Assembly: GCF_007830455.1 (NCBI RefSeq)
Contig: NZ_VLLB01000011.1
Location: 62,001-126,000 of the forward strand
Origin: Pseudoduganella lurida
GTDB lineage: Bacteria > Pseudomonadota > Gammaproteobacteria > Burkholderiales > Burkholderiaceae_D
DNA length: 64,000 nt
Reading direction: 5' to 3'
A program made the position numbers and the translations under genes. The notes beneath the pieces were generated by a model. It was not told the DNA's origin and did no database searches. It worked only from the letters and a program-made list of their open reading frames with translations. Shown here in pieces: positions 52,025-60,153 of the stretch. The number at the start of each line of letters is the position of its first letter. Positions within the stretch are counted from its first letter, which is position 1.

Positions 52025-52810
52025 ATGAAACACGTCGCCCGCAAACGCTTCGGCCAGAACTTCCTGCACGATGACCAGGTCCTGGCCGACATCATCGCCG
52101 CCATCGCGCCGGCTCCCGGCGACACGATGGTGGAAATCGGCCCCGGCCTGGCCGCCATGACGGACCTGCTGCTCAAGTCCCTGCCGCACATGCACGTGGT
52201 GGAGCTGGACCGCGATCTCGTCGCCCGCCTGGAAAAGCGCTTCCCGGCGGAGCGCCTGACGGTGCATGCGGGCGATGCGCTGAAGTTCGATTTCGGCACC
52301 CTGCCGGTCCCGGAAGGCAGGAAGCTGCGCGTGGTCGGCAACCTGCCGTACAACATCTCGAGCCCGCTGCTGTTCCACCTGGCCACGTTCGCGCCGCAGG
52401 TCGAGGACCAGCACTTCATGCTGCAGAAGGAAGTCGTCGAGCGCATGGTCGCCGAACCGGGCACCAAGGCCTACGGCCGGCTGTCCGTGATGCTGCAGTG
52501 GCGCTACCGGATGGCGCTGATGTTCATCGTGCCGCCGGAAGCGTTCGATCCGCCGCCGAAGGTGGAATCGGCCATCGTGCGCATGATCCCGATCGCCGCG
52601 CCGCTGGCCTGCGACGAGGCCACGCTGTCGGCCGTGGTGCAGAAGGCCTTCTCGCAGCGCCGCAAGGTGATCCGCAACTGCCTGGCCGGCATGTTCACGG
52701 AGCAGCAGATCCTGGACGCCGGCATCGATCCGGGCACGCGGCCCGAGACGGTGTCGATGGAATCCTATGTCACGCTGGCCAACAGCCTGCGGGAGCGCGG
52801 CGGGGCCTGA
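52025..52810 (+). CDS. rsmA: 16S rRNA dimethyladenosine transferase
   Basis: This 261-residue KsgA/RsmA methyltransferase dimethylates two adjacent adenosines near the 3' end of 16S rRNA. It shows the family's opening KRFGQNFLHD, the SAM motif VEIGPGLAAMTDLLL and the catalytic motif NLPYNIS, plus the C-terminal helical domain. The frame extends upstream through the palindrome, but MKHVARKRFG is the normal start. It is the last gene of the lptD-surA-pdxA-ksgA run. Confidence 0.95.
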   Translation: MKHVARKRFGQNFLHDDQVLADIIAAIAPAPGDTMVEIGPGLAAMTDLLLKSLPHMHVVELDRDLVARLEKRFPAERLTVHAGDALKFDFGTLPVPEGRKLRVVGNLPYNISSPLLFHLATFAPQVEDQHFMLQKEVVERMVAEPGTKAYGRLSVMLQWRYRMALMFIVPPEAFDPPPKVESAIVRMIPIAAPLACDEATLSAVVQKAFSQRRKVIRNCLAGMFTEQQILDAGIDPGTRPETVSMESYVTLANSLRERGGA

Positions 52811-52830
52811 TTGCCCCACGCTTCATCGAC

Positions 52831-52863
52831 AGCGCCGGGACTCGCAGGAGCCCGGCGCTTTTT
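52831..52863 (+). terminator. ksgA terminator
   Basis: AGCGCCGGG/CCCGGCGCT stem followed by TTTTT, 20 bp past the ksgA stop. Confidence 0.9.
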
Positions 52864-52882
52864 GTTGGGATGAATCGCGGGC

Positions 52883-53019
52883 AAAAAAAATGCCGGCGCG
52901 GGGCCGGCAAAATCCAATTCTGTGAAGAAGTTGGAGGAGACAGGATCAGTATGATGCGTTGCGTCATATTGGGCTACTTTATTTTCGCAATGGCACTCAT
53001 GCGGTTTGTGAATTTCTCG
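52883..53019 (-). repeat. 3'-end module, copy A (no gene attached)
   Basis: Read on the minus strand this is a stem-loop region followed by a terminator (TGCCGGC/GCCGGCA at 52891-52909 and eight T). It aligns over about 135 bp with copy B at 53258. An internal stem at 52950-52967 differs from copy B by paired changes. No coding sequence precedes copy A on the minus strand. Confidence 0.8.
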
Positions 53020-53080
53020 ATTGGCCGATGGAACGTCGGTGTCCGATGCCACACCAGCCACGCTACTCGACTGCAATATT

Positions 53081-53178
53081 GGCTATCGGCGAGAATGATG
53101 TCAGATACCTGTGAGGCTGGTGGATGGCGAGGCGTAATGGAACCGTTGTCTGACGCCATTCTCGCGCCGATGGCTATT
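53081..53178. repeat. Imperfect long inverted repeat
   Basis: A sequence at 53081-53107 (GGCTATCGGC, GAGAATGATGTCAGA) recurs in inverse form at 53147-53178 with a 2-base insertion and a few substitutions, about 39 bp apart. It lies in the 580-base gap (52811-53391) together with copies A and B. I see no gene in this gap. Confidence 0.6.
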
Positions 53179-53257
53179 GAAATTTGATAGGGTCGCTGGG
53201 ATGGTGCCAGATCCTGCCGTGCCACCAGCTGCCACCAGCGGGCACAAAATTCTGGCG

Positions 53258-53400
53258 AAAAAAAAGCCGGCTCAGGGAGCCGGCTAAATCCAATTCTTTG
53301 AAAGAGTTGGAGGAGACAGGAAGGATTATGCGGCGTTGCCGCATATTCGTCTAATTTATTTTTCCTATTCCTCTCATACTCTTTGTGAATATTACGAGTT
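53258..53400 (-). repeat. 3'-end module, copy B (3'-UTR and terminator of the lipoprotein gene)
   Basis: It begins at the lipoprotein stop codon and ends in a terminator AGCCGGCT/AGCCGGCT (53265-53285) with eight T on the minus strand. Between them are a perfect stem TATGCGGC/GCCGCATA (53327-53345) and a stem CAATTCTTT/AAAGAGTTG. It is similar to copy A throughout, including the spacing of all three stems. Confidence 0.8.
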
Positions 53401-53961
53401 CTTCACGCAGGTGACCACCGCGTCGGAACGGTCCGCGTCGCCCATCACGCCGGCGCCGTTGGCGATCGTGCAGGTCTGGCCGGTCGGCTGGTTGTAGATC
53501 GTGATGCCGTACGCCGTGCCCACCGGGATGCTGGTGAAGGACGCCGTCGGCGCGGCCACGGTCACCGTCGCGGTGCCGCTGGAGCCGTTCACCAGCTGCA
53601 GGCCTTCGGCCGTCAGGCCAGTCACCGTCACGTTGACGGCGTAGGTGTTCTGCGCGCAGGTGATCGGCACGCTGATCGTTTCGAACTGGCCGGCCGCGCC
53701 CGAGGTGACGGTCGGCGTGCAGGTCATGTGATCCGGCTGCTTGGTGATGACGACGCTGTAGTTGTCGCCATATGCAACCGTTTTCGGGAAGCTGTAGCTG
53801 GTGGCGCCGACGGGCACCGAGAGGGTATCGTCGCCGTTGGCCAGCACGAGGCCGGCATTCTTCAGGTTCGTGATGGAACCGCCGATCGTGAAATCGGACT
53901 CGCCGCCGCAACCGGCCAGCGCCAGCGCCAGCAGCGCCGCGCCCAGGAATTGTGCTTTCAT
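53392..53961 (-). CDS. Lipoprotein with two Ig-like repeats, copy 1
   Basis: This 189-residue protein has a lipoprotein signal (lipobox LALAGC, Cys about 18). The rest is two repeats of about 80 residues, each with an NLKNAGLVLANG or GLTAEGLQLVNG motif, a YGDNYSVVITKQP or YGITIYNQP motif, and two Cys placed to form a disulphide (TCT ... ITC; TCT ... VTC). It is probably an outer-membrane surface lipoprotein; the function is unknown. GGAG five bases upstream supports MKAQFLG. A paralogue lies 43 nt upstream. Confidence 0.8.
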   Translation of the reverse strand: MKAQFLGAALLALALAGCGGESDFTIGGSITNLKNAGLVLANGDDTLSVPVGATSYSFPKTVAYGDNYSVVITKQPDHMTCTPTVTSGAAGQFETISVPITCAQNTYAVNVTVTGLTAEGLQLVNGSSGTATVTVAAPTASFTSIPVGTAYGITIYNQPTGQTCTIANGAGVMGDADRSDAVVTCVKNS

Positions 53962-54004
53962 GTTTTCTCCAAATGTGACGGGCACGCCGCGGCGTGCCGG
54001 GGCG

Positions 54005-54631
54005 TCAGGCGCTTTTTGGTGCGCAGGTAACGACGACATTCAGCATGTCGCCGGAAGGCATCGTGCCCGTGCCGTTCTGCACGCTGCAGGTCAGGCCGCT
54101 CGGCTGGGTCAGCACGGTCACGCCATAGTTCAGGCCGTCATACACGGTGCCGGGGAAGGTGAACGTCGAACCCGTTTCCGGGCGCACGGTGACCGTCACG
54201 CTGCCGTTGGTCAGCGTCACCTGGTCCTGCGTCAGGCCGGAGATGGTGCCGCCCAGCTTGTACGAGTTGGTCACGCACTGCACCACCACGCGCTGCGCGT
54301 TGTAGTAGTTGGCCTTGCCGGTATTGCTGCCTTCCACCGGCGTGCAGGTGGTGGCCGTCGGTTGCGATTTGACCGTGACGTTGAAATTGGCGTCCTGGGC
54401 GATCAGGTTCGGGAAATACACGGACTGGCCCGTGCCGGAGGGTGACGGATCGCTGCCGGCCGGAACGGACAGGTCCTGCTCGCCGTTGTTGTTGGTCAGG
54501 ACCAGGCCCGGCTTGATCAGGCCGTACACGGTCACGGTCAGCAGCAGGCTGCCGTTGTCATCGCCGCCGCAACCGGCCAGCAACGCGGCGCAGAGCGCGC
54601 CTGCGCCTGCGCGCGCATACATACTCTTCAT
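54005..54631 (-). CDS. Lipoprotein with two Ig-like repeats, copy 2
   Basis: This 208-residue paralogue of the next gene has a lipobox AALLAGC and the same two-repeat plan (GLIKPGLVLTNNNG / GLTQDQVTLTNG; TCTP ... VQC; TCSVQNGTG ... VTC). The second repeat is most like its counterpart in copy 1. The pair was probably formed by tandem duplication. There are no enzymatic motifs. It is the first gene on the minus strand, with a 214-bp gap to the HAD gene. Confidence 0.8.
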   Translation of the reverse strand: MKSMYARAGAGALCAALLAGCGGDDNGSLLLTVTVYGLIKPGLVLTNNNGEQDLSVPAGSDPSPSGTGQSVYFPNLIAQDANFNVTVKSQPTATTCTPVEGSNTGKANYYNAQRVVVQCVTNSYKLGGTISGLTQDQVTLTNGSVTVTVRPETGSTFTFPGTVYDGLNYGVTVLTQPSGLTCSVQNGTGTMPSGDMLNVVVTCAPKSA

Positions 54632-54845
54632 ACTTCAGACTCTCCAAATCGATTAGGTCGGTTGCGGTGCCGCGCATGAACCCCGAGCGCGCACATGAGC
54701 GGCGCTTATTTTAGTGCATTTGCAATGAAGACCCGACAAATCCTTGTAACGACATGTGATCCACAAGCGATTTCCGCGCACCGCATTGCCGATACGGCAA
54801 CGAGAACGGCCGGGCAGGGCGCGCCGGCCGTGCGACAATGGCAGC

Positions 54846-55568
54846 ATGAAAGACACCGCCTTACCGCAGGCCCGCCCCCGGGCCGTCCTGTTCGACCTGG
54901 ACGACACGCTGTGGCCGATCGCGCCCGTGATCGCCGCGGCCGAAGCGGCGCTGCATGCCTGGCTGGCCGAGCACGCGCCCCGGGTGGCGCAGGCCTTTTC
55001 CATCGAGGAGCTGCGTGCGCGCCGGCTGGCACTGCTGGCCGAACAGCCGCACCTGCATCTGGACCTGGCGGCGCTGCGCCGCGCCGGCCTGGAAATGGCG
55101 TTCGCCGACGTGGGCGAGGATGTCTCACGCATCGCCGCTGCAATGGAGCACTACCTGGCGGCCCGCAACGCGGTGCAGCCATACGACGACGTGCTGCCGG
55201 GCCTCTTGCGGCTGGCCGGCCAAGTCACCCTGGGGTCCATTTCGAATGGCAATGCCGATCTTGAAGTCATCGGCCTGGCCCACCATTTCAAGGTGTCGCT
55301 GGCCGCCGCGCAGTTCGGCAAGGCCAAGCCCGATCCGGCGATCTTCCTGGCCGCCTGCGCGGCGCTGGGCGTGGCGCCCGCCGAAACGGTGTACGTGGGC
55401 GACGACCTGCGCCTGGACGTGCAGGGCGCCCAGCAGGCCGGCCTGCGCGCCGTGTGGATGAACCGCACCGGCAGCACGGCCCATCTGGAAGCGGGCATCG
55501 TGCCGGACGCCATCTGCGCCAGCCTCGAGGAGCTGATTGCGTGGCTGGAACAACAATTGGACCATTGA
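54846..55568 (+). CDS. HAD-family hydrolase
   Basis: This 240-residue protein has HAD motif I FDLDDTLW (Asp nucleophile), motif II ISNGN, the Lys in FGKAKPDP and motif IV VGDDLRLDV. The helical cap is of subclass I. It resembles small phosphatases such as YjjG/YigB; the substrate is unknown. It lies upstream of hrcA by 66 nt. Confidence 0.9.
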   Translation: MKDTALPQARPRAVLFDLDDTLWPIAPVIAAAEAALHAWLAEHAPRVAQAFSIEELRARRLALLAEQPHLHLDLAALRRAGLEMAFADVGEDVSRIAAAMEHYLAARNAVQPYDDVLPGLLRLAGQVTLGSISNGNADLEVIGLAHHFKVSLAAAQFGKAKPDPAIFLAACAALGVAPAETVYVGDDLRLDVQGAQQAGLRAVWMNRTGSTAHLEAGIVPDAICASLEELIAWLEQQLDH

Positions 55569-55634
55569 TATACCGTGAGTGACCGCGCGGCGCCGCCAGC
55601 CGTGCATAATATTGCGTCAGCCAGCAAAACCCCT

Positions 55635-56654
55635 ATGCAACTCGATACCCGCGCCCAAACCCTGCTCAAAGCCCTGGTAGAGCGCTACATTGCCGACGGC
55701 CAGCCCGTCGGCTCGCGCGCCCTGTCCAAGATTTCCGGCCTTGACCTGTCGCCGGCCACGATCCGCAACATCATGGCCGACCTGGAAGAGCTCGGCTATG
55801 TGGCCAGTCCGCACACGTCCGCCGGCCGCGTCCCCACGCCGCGCGGCTACCGCATCTTCGTCGACACGCTGCTGACGGTGCAGACGATCGACGAGAGCGC
55901 CGTCCAGTCGCGCCTGCACGGCCAGGCGCTGCCGCCGCAGAAGCTGATCGCGAACGCGGCGCAGATGCTGTCGTCGCTGTCCCAGTTCGCCGGCGTGGTG
56001 ATGACGCCGCGCCGCGAATCCGTGTTCCGCCAGCTGGAATTCCTGCGCCTGGGCGAAAAACGCATCCTGCTGGTGATCGTGGCGCCGGGCGGCGACGTGC
56101 AGAACCGCCTGCTGCTGACCGATGTCGACTACACGCCAGCGCAGCTGCAGCAGTCCGCCAACTTCATCAACCAGCACTACAGCGGCCTGGCGTTCGACGA
56201 GGTGCGCACGCGCCTGCAGGGCGAGCTGCGCGAATTGCGCGACGACATGAGCCGCCTGATGCAGGCGGCGGTGGAAGCGGGCAGCGCGGCGATGGCCGAG
56301 GGCGCGGACGACAATATGGTCATCTCGGGCGAGCGCAACCTGCTGTCCGTCAGCGACCTGTCCTCGAACATGAGCTCGCTGCGGCAGATGTTCGACATGT
56401 TCGAGCAGAAGACGGGGCTGATGCAGCTGCTGGACGTGTCGTCGAAAGCCACTGGTGTGCAGATCTTCATCGGCGGCGAATCGAGCCTGGTGCCGATGGA
56501 CGACATGAGCGTCGTCACCGCGCCGTACGAGGCGAACGGGCGGATCGTCGGCACGCTGGGCGTGATCGGGCCGACGCGCATGGCGTACGAGCGGGTGATC
56601 CCGATCGTCGATATCACGTCGCGCCTGCTGTCGAATGCGCTCAGCCAGAGTTAG
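55635..56654 (+). CDS. hrcA: Heat-inducible transcription repressor HrcA
   Basis: This 339-residue regulator has an N-terminal winged helix (VGSRALSKISGLDLSPATIR; LEELGYVASPHTSAGRVPT) and the GAF-like HrcA domain. It represses groES-groEL and dnaK operons through CIRCE elements. No CIRCE sequence or dnaK-type gene was found in the window, so its targets lie elsewhere. It is followed by a nested palindrome shared with the convergent fur gene. Confidence 0.95.
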   Translation: MQLDTRAQTLLKALVERYIADGQPVGSRALSKISGLDLSPATIRNIMADLEELGYVASPHTSAGRVPTPRGYRIFVDTLLTVQTIDESAVQSRLHGQALPPQKLIANAAQMLSSLSQFAGVVMTPRRESVFRQLEFLRLGEKRILLVIVAPGGDVQNRLLLTDVDYTPAQLQQSANFINQHYSGLAFDEVRTRLQGELRELRDDMSRLMQAAVEAGSAAMAEGADDNMVISGERNLLSVSDLSSNMSSLRQMFDMFEQKTGLMQLLDVSSKATGVQIFIGGESSLVPMDDMSVVTAPYEANGRIVGTLGVIGPTRMAYERVIPIVDITSRLLSNALSQS

Positions 56655-56701
56655 GGCTCTTATGCGCCGCGTAGCCGCCGGATGACGCAAGACAGCTCGT
56701 G

Positions 56702-56877
56702 CACCGGGGTCTGACCCACAGCGCCACTGGCGTTGACGGATGCCACGAGCGTTATCGCGGGTCTGACCCCAGCAGTTTGCGTGCTCCGCGATGGCGCTGG
56801 CAAAAGGCTGGGGTCAGACCCGCGGCATTGCTGACAATATGATCGCCGCCCCGGGCGCTGTGGGTCGGACCCCGGTG
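56702..56877. repeat. Nested inverted repeats with GGGTCTGACCC core
   Basis: The outer arms (56702-56725 and 56854-56877) begin CACCGGGGTCTGACCC and match in inverse with one mismatch. The inner arms (56756-56773 and 56807-56824, CGCGGGTCTGACCCCAGC) match perfectly. The four GGGTC(T/C)GACC units lie in a 309-bp gap between hrcA and fur (56655-56963) that holds no gene. Confidence 0.85.
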
Positions 56878-56925
56878 CCGCCGGCGTCAGTGGTGGTGGC
56901 ATCAATGTAAAACCAGGTAAAAAAA

Positions 56926-56943
56926 ACGGCCCGCGCGGGCCGT
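56926..56943 (-). terminator. fur terminator
   Basis: ACGGCCCG/CGGGCCGT stem with an A-run on its left, so a T-run follows on the minus strand. It lies 21 bp after the fur stop. Confidence 0.88.
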
Positions 56944-56963
56944 TGATGTTGATGCGAAGGCAA

Positions 56964-57392
56964 TCAGTGCCGGTGCGGGCAATCCGTTTTCGTGCAGTTG
57001 CCGTAGATGGCCAGCGCGTGTTCGGCGATCTTGAAGCCCCGTTCGGCGGCGATACGGTGCTGGCGCGCTTCGATTTCATCGTCCATGAATTCTTCCACGC
57101 GGCCGCAGTCGAGGCAGACGAGGTGGTCGTGGTGGGTGCCTTCGTTCAGTTCGAAGATCGCCTTGCCGCTCTCGAAGTGGTTGCGGTGCAGCAGGCCGGC
57201 CTGCTCGAACTGCGTGAGCACGCGGTAGACGGTGGCGAGGCCGACGTCCATATTGTCGGCCAGCAGGATTTTATAGACGTCTTCGGCCGTCAGGTGGCGC
57301 ACATGGCTGTTCTGGAAGATGTCGAGAATCTTCAGGCGCGGCAGGGTCGCCTTCAGGCCGCTGGCCTTCAGGTCGGTGGGGCTGTTACTCAT
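56964..57392 (-). CDS. fur: Ferric uptake regulator
   Basis: This 142-residue Fe2+-dependent repressor has a winged helix (TAEDVYKILLADNMDVGLAT, YRVLTQFEQAGLL), the metal-site motif THHDHLVCLDCGRVEEF, and a C-terminal Cys pair (NCTKTDC). The start is MSNSPTDLKASGLK; upstream codons are non-conserved. It would bind the three Fur boxes in the 21-29 kb region. It is divergent from bamE, a well-conserved arrangement. Confidence 0.95.
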   Translation of the reverse strand: MSNSPTDLKASGLKATLPRLKILDIFQNSHVRHLTAEDVYKILLADNMDVGLATVYRVLTQFEQAGLLHRNHFESGKAIFELNEGTHHDHLVCLDCGRVEEFMDDEIEARQHRIAAERGFKIAEHALAIYGNCTKTDCPHRH

Positions 57393-57468
57393 GTCTGGTA
57401 GTCGGTTTGGGCTGGAGTGCTTTATGATATAGCGTTTTGGCACTTCCGCTCAATCTTTGAGGTTACTT

Positions 57469-58137
57469 ATGCGCGTCACCCGGGCAGCATCGCAATCCAC
57501 TCCGGCACCAGTCTTGCCTAGCTTGAAACGTCGCGTGCCGCTCTTCGCGGCCGCCGCCTGCGTGGCGCTTGCGCTGGGCGGCTGCGCCGGCAAGACCGTG
57601 CTCGGACCGAAAGAAGGCGTGCAGGTCAGCCAGCAGGCCAATCCCGTGGTGGAACCGTCGCAGGGGGCGCGCACCACGCAGGTCTCGCAGATCCAGCGCT
57701 TCATGTGGTTCTTCTCGCCGTACCGTCCGGACATCCAGCAGGGTAACTTCGTGTCGAAGGAAATGCTGGCGCAGCTGAAGGTGGGCATGACGCGCGACCA
57801 GGTGAAATTCATCATGGGCACGCCGCTGCTGAACGACATCTTCCATGCCGACCGCTGGGACTACCCGTTCCGCCTGACGCGCGGCAGCGGCGAGCTGACC
57901 ACGGCCACCGTCGTCGTCTACTTCGACAAGGAAGGCAAGGTGGCCCGCTTCGAAGGCGGCGAACTGCCGAGCGAGCAGGAATACATCGCCCGCATCGCCG
58001 GCCCGGTGAAGCAGTTCAAGAAGGACGAGAAGCGCAACAGCGAAAACCAGCCGGCCGCCACGCGCGCGCCGCTGCCGGGCGGCCAGGATACCGGCACCGC
58101 CGCACCGGTCGAGATCAACGCGGGCACGGCCCAGTAA
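57469..58137 (+). CDS. bamE: Outer-membrane assembly lipoprotein BamE (SmpA/OmlA)
   Basis: This 222-residue protein has a long N-terminal basic part, a lipoprotein signal (LALGGC) and the BamE domain (LAQLKVGMTRDQVKFIMGTP ... WDYPFRL). It is part of the Bam complex that inserts barrels such as LptD. Relative to E. coli BamE (113 aa) it has an extra region after the lipobox and a charged C-terminal tail (about 185-222). GAGG six or so bases upstream supports the ATG at 57469. Confidence 0.9.
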   Translation: MRVTRAASQSTPAPVLPSLKRRVPLFAAAACVALALGGCAGKTVLGPKEGVQVSQQANPVVEPSQGARTTQVSQIQRFMWFFSPYRPDIQQGNFVSKEMLAQLKVGMTRDQVKFIMGTPLLNDIFHADRWDYPFRLTRGSGELTTATVVVYFDKEGKVARFEGGELPSEQEYIARIAGPVKQFKKDEKRNSENQPAATRAPLPGGQDTGTAAPVEINAGTAQ

Positions 58138-58162
58138 TCCAACAAGAACAGCAAGGAAGCGC

Positions 58163-58972
58163 ATGACCACTCTGAACATCGCCATCGCCGGTGCCGGCGG
58201 CCGCATGGGCCGCATGCTGGTGGAGGCCGTGCTGGCTTCGGACGACCTGCGCCTGTCCGGCGCCCTGGGCGTGCCGGACAGCGCGGGCCTGGGCCAGGAC
58301 GCCGCCACGTTCCTCGGCAAGGCGTCCGGTGCGATCGTCACGTCCGACCTGGCCGCAGGCCTGGAAGGCGCGGACGTGCTGATCGACTTCACCCGTCCGG
58401 AAGGCACGCTGCAGCACCTCGAGTACTGCGCCGCGCACGGCATCAAGGTCGTCATCGGCACCACCGGTTTCGATGACGCGGGCAAGGCCGCGATCCGCGC
58501 CGCCGCCGAAAAGACCGCCGTCGTGTTCGCGCCGAACATGAGCGTGGGCGTGAACGTGACGATGAAGCTGCTGGAAATGGCGGCGCAGAACCTGGCCACC
58601 GGCTACGACATCGAGATCATCGAGGCGCACCACCGCCACAAGGTCGATGCGCCGTCCGGCACCGCGCTCAAGATGGGCGAAGTGATCGCCGACGCGCTGG
58701 GCCGCGACCTGAAGGAATGCGCCGTGTACGGCCGCGAAGGCGTGACGGGCGAACGCGATCCGTCCACGATCGGCTTTGCCACCGTGCGCGGCGGCGACAT
58801 CATCGGCGACCACACCGTGCTGTTTGCCGGCACCGGCGAGCGCATCGAGATCAGCCACAAGTCCAGCAGCCGCGCCGGTTACGCGCAGGGCTCGCTGCGC
58901 GCCGCACGCTTCCTGGCCGACAAGCCGGCCGGCCTGTTCGACATGTATGCCGTGCTGGGCCTGAACACGTAA
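58163..58972 (+). CDS. dapB: 4-hydroxy-tetrahydrodipicolinate reductase
   Basis: This 269-residue enzyme of lysine and diaminopimelate synthesis has the nucleotide-binding AGAGGRMGRMLVEAV, the family signature EAHHRHKVDAPSGTAL with the catalytic His and Lys, and GATTGF-like IGTTGFDD. It follows bamE by 25 nt on the same strand. Confidence 0.96.
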   Translation: MTTLNIAIAGAGGRMGRMLVEAVLASDDLRLSGALGVPDSAGLGQDAATFLGKASGAIVTSDLAAGLEGADVLIDFTRPEGTLQHLEYCAAHGIKVVIGTTGFDDAGKAAIRAAAEKTAVVFAPNMSVGVNVTMKLLEMAAQNLATGYDIEIIEAHHRHKVDAPSGTALKMGEVIADALGRDLKECAVYGREGVTGERDPSTIGFATVRGGDIIGDHTVLFAGTGERIEISHKSSSRAGYAQGSLRAARFLADKPAGLFDMYAVLGLNT

Positions 58973-58990
58973 CGCCGGTACACTGAACGC

Positions 58991-59713
58991 ATGGATCACT
59001 TCACCTTCGCCGGCTACTGGGAACGGGGCGACGCGATCAGCCACGCGGTGGCCTACCTGCTGCTGGCGATGTCGCTGACGAGCTGGTTCTACATCCTGTC
59101 GAAAGGCTGGATGGCGTGGCGGGTGCGCCGCAGCGCGCCCGTGGTGCAGCGCTTCTGGGCCGCGCCCACGCTGGAAGATGGCGTGGCCGTCGTGGTGGCC
59201 GGCGATGCGGAAGGGGTCTACCTGGCGCTGGCCGAACAGGGTACCGTCGAAGCGGCCGGCGGCAGCGGGCTGGCGAGTTCGCTGGGCACGTCCGTCGGCC
59301 GTTCCGAGCAGCTCACGCGCCTGCTGCGCGATGCGATCCACCGCGCCACCGTGCGCCTGGAGCGGGGGCTGACGGTGCTGGCCTCGATCGCCTCCACCGC
59401 GCCGTTCGTGGGCCTGCTGGGCACCGTCTGGGGCATCTATCACGCGCTGGCGGCCGTGTCGTCGTCCGGCACCGTGGAGATCGACAAGGTGGCCGGCCCG
59501 GTCGGCGAGGCGCTCATCATGACGGGCGTGGGCCTGCTGGTGGCGATCCCCGCCGTGCTGGCCTACAACGGCTTCAATCGCATCAACCGGCTCACGCTGG
59601 GCGAGCTCGATGCGTTCGCGCACGACCTGCATGCGTACCTGACGCAACCCGCATCACAGCCCGCATTGCACCCCGCATCGCCCGCCGTGTCGCAGGCGCT
59701 CGCGAAGCACTGA
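58991..59713 (+). CDS. exbB: ExbB/TolQ-type proton channel protein
   Basis: This 240-residue MotA/TolQ/ExbB protein has three helices: one near 17-35, a second in APFVGLLGTVWGIYHALAAV and a third in ALIMTGVGLLVAIPAVLAYN. The last two are the conserved proton-channel segments. With ExbD (5 nt on) it powers TonB for the iron receptor. TolQ is the alternative, but the pairing with an ExbD-like gene and the absence of tolA/tolB favour ExbB. Confidence 0.9.
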   Translation: MDHFTFAGYWERGDAISHAVAYLLLAMSLTSWFYILSKGWMAWRVRRSAPVVQRFWAAPTLEDGVAVVVAGDAEGVYLALAEQGTVEAAGGSGLASSLGTSVGRSEQLTRLLRDAIHRATVRLERGLTVLASIASTAPFVGLLGTVWGIYHALAAVSSSGTVEIDKVAGPVGEALIMTGVGLLVAIPAVLAYNGFNRINRLTLGELDAFAHDLHAYLTQPASQPALHPASPAVSQALAKH

Positions 59714-59718
59714 CGATC

Positions 59719-60153
59719 ATGGCATTCGGCGCCTTCAACCACCACCGCCAGAAGGAATCGATGGCCGACATCAACGTCACGCCGATGGTGGACGTGATGC
59801 TGGTGCTGCTGGTGATCTTCATCCTGTCCGCGCCGATGTTCACCCATGCGGTGAAGCTGGACCTGCCGAGGGCGCAGGCGGCCGGCGCCCCGCAACCGCA
59901 GGATGCGATCCGCATCGCCATCGACGCCGCAGGCACCGTCTACTGGAACGACACGGCGCTCAAAGACGGCGACCTCGAACCCCGGCTGGCCGATGCGGCG
60001 CGCCGCGCGTCGCAGGCCGGCAGCCAGCCCGAGCTCCAGCTGCGCGCCGACCGCGCCACCCGCTACGAAGCGGTGGCCCAGCTGATGGCCGCAGCGCAGA
60101 CGGCAGGCCTGACGAAACTGGTGTTCGTCACCGACCCAAAGGAAAAGAAATAA
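59719..60153 (+). CDS. exbD: ExbD/TolR-type protein
   Basis: This 144-residue single-helix protein contains ADINVTPMVDVMLVLLVIFI, in which the conserved membrane Asp is essential for proton flow. A periplasmic domain follows (residues 45-144). It starts 5 nt after exbB, and its stop codon overlaps the ATG of the barstar-like gene. Confidence 0.92.
   Translation: MAFGAFNHHRQKESMADINVTPMVDVMLVLLVIFILSAPMFTHAVKLDLPRAQAAGAPQPQDAIRIAIDAAGTVYWNDTALKDGDLEPRLADAARRASQAGSQPELQLRADRATRYEAVAQLMAAAQTAGLTKLVFVTDPKEKK

Noticed and set aside
52974..53225. Short frame in the 580-base gap (83 codons, minus)
   Set aside because: It crosses the inverted repeat, has no ribosome site and no recognisable sequence.
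55569..55634. Possible CIRCE element before hrcA
   Set aside because: The TTAGCACTC-N9-GAGTGCTAA pattern is not present here or elsewhere in the window as far as I can see.
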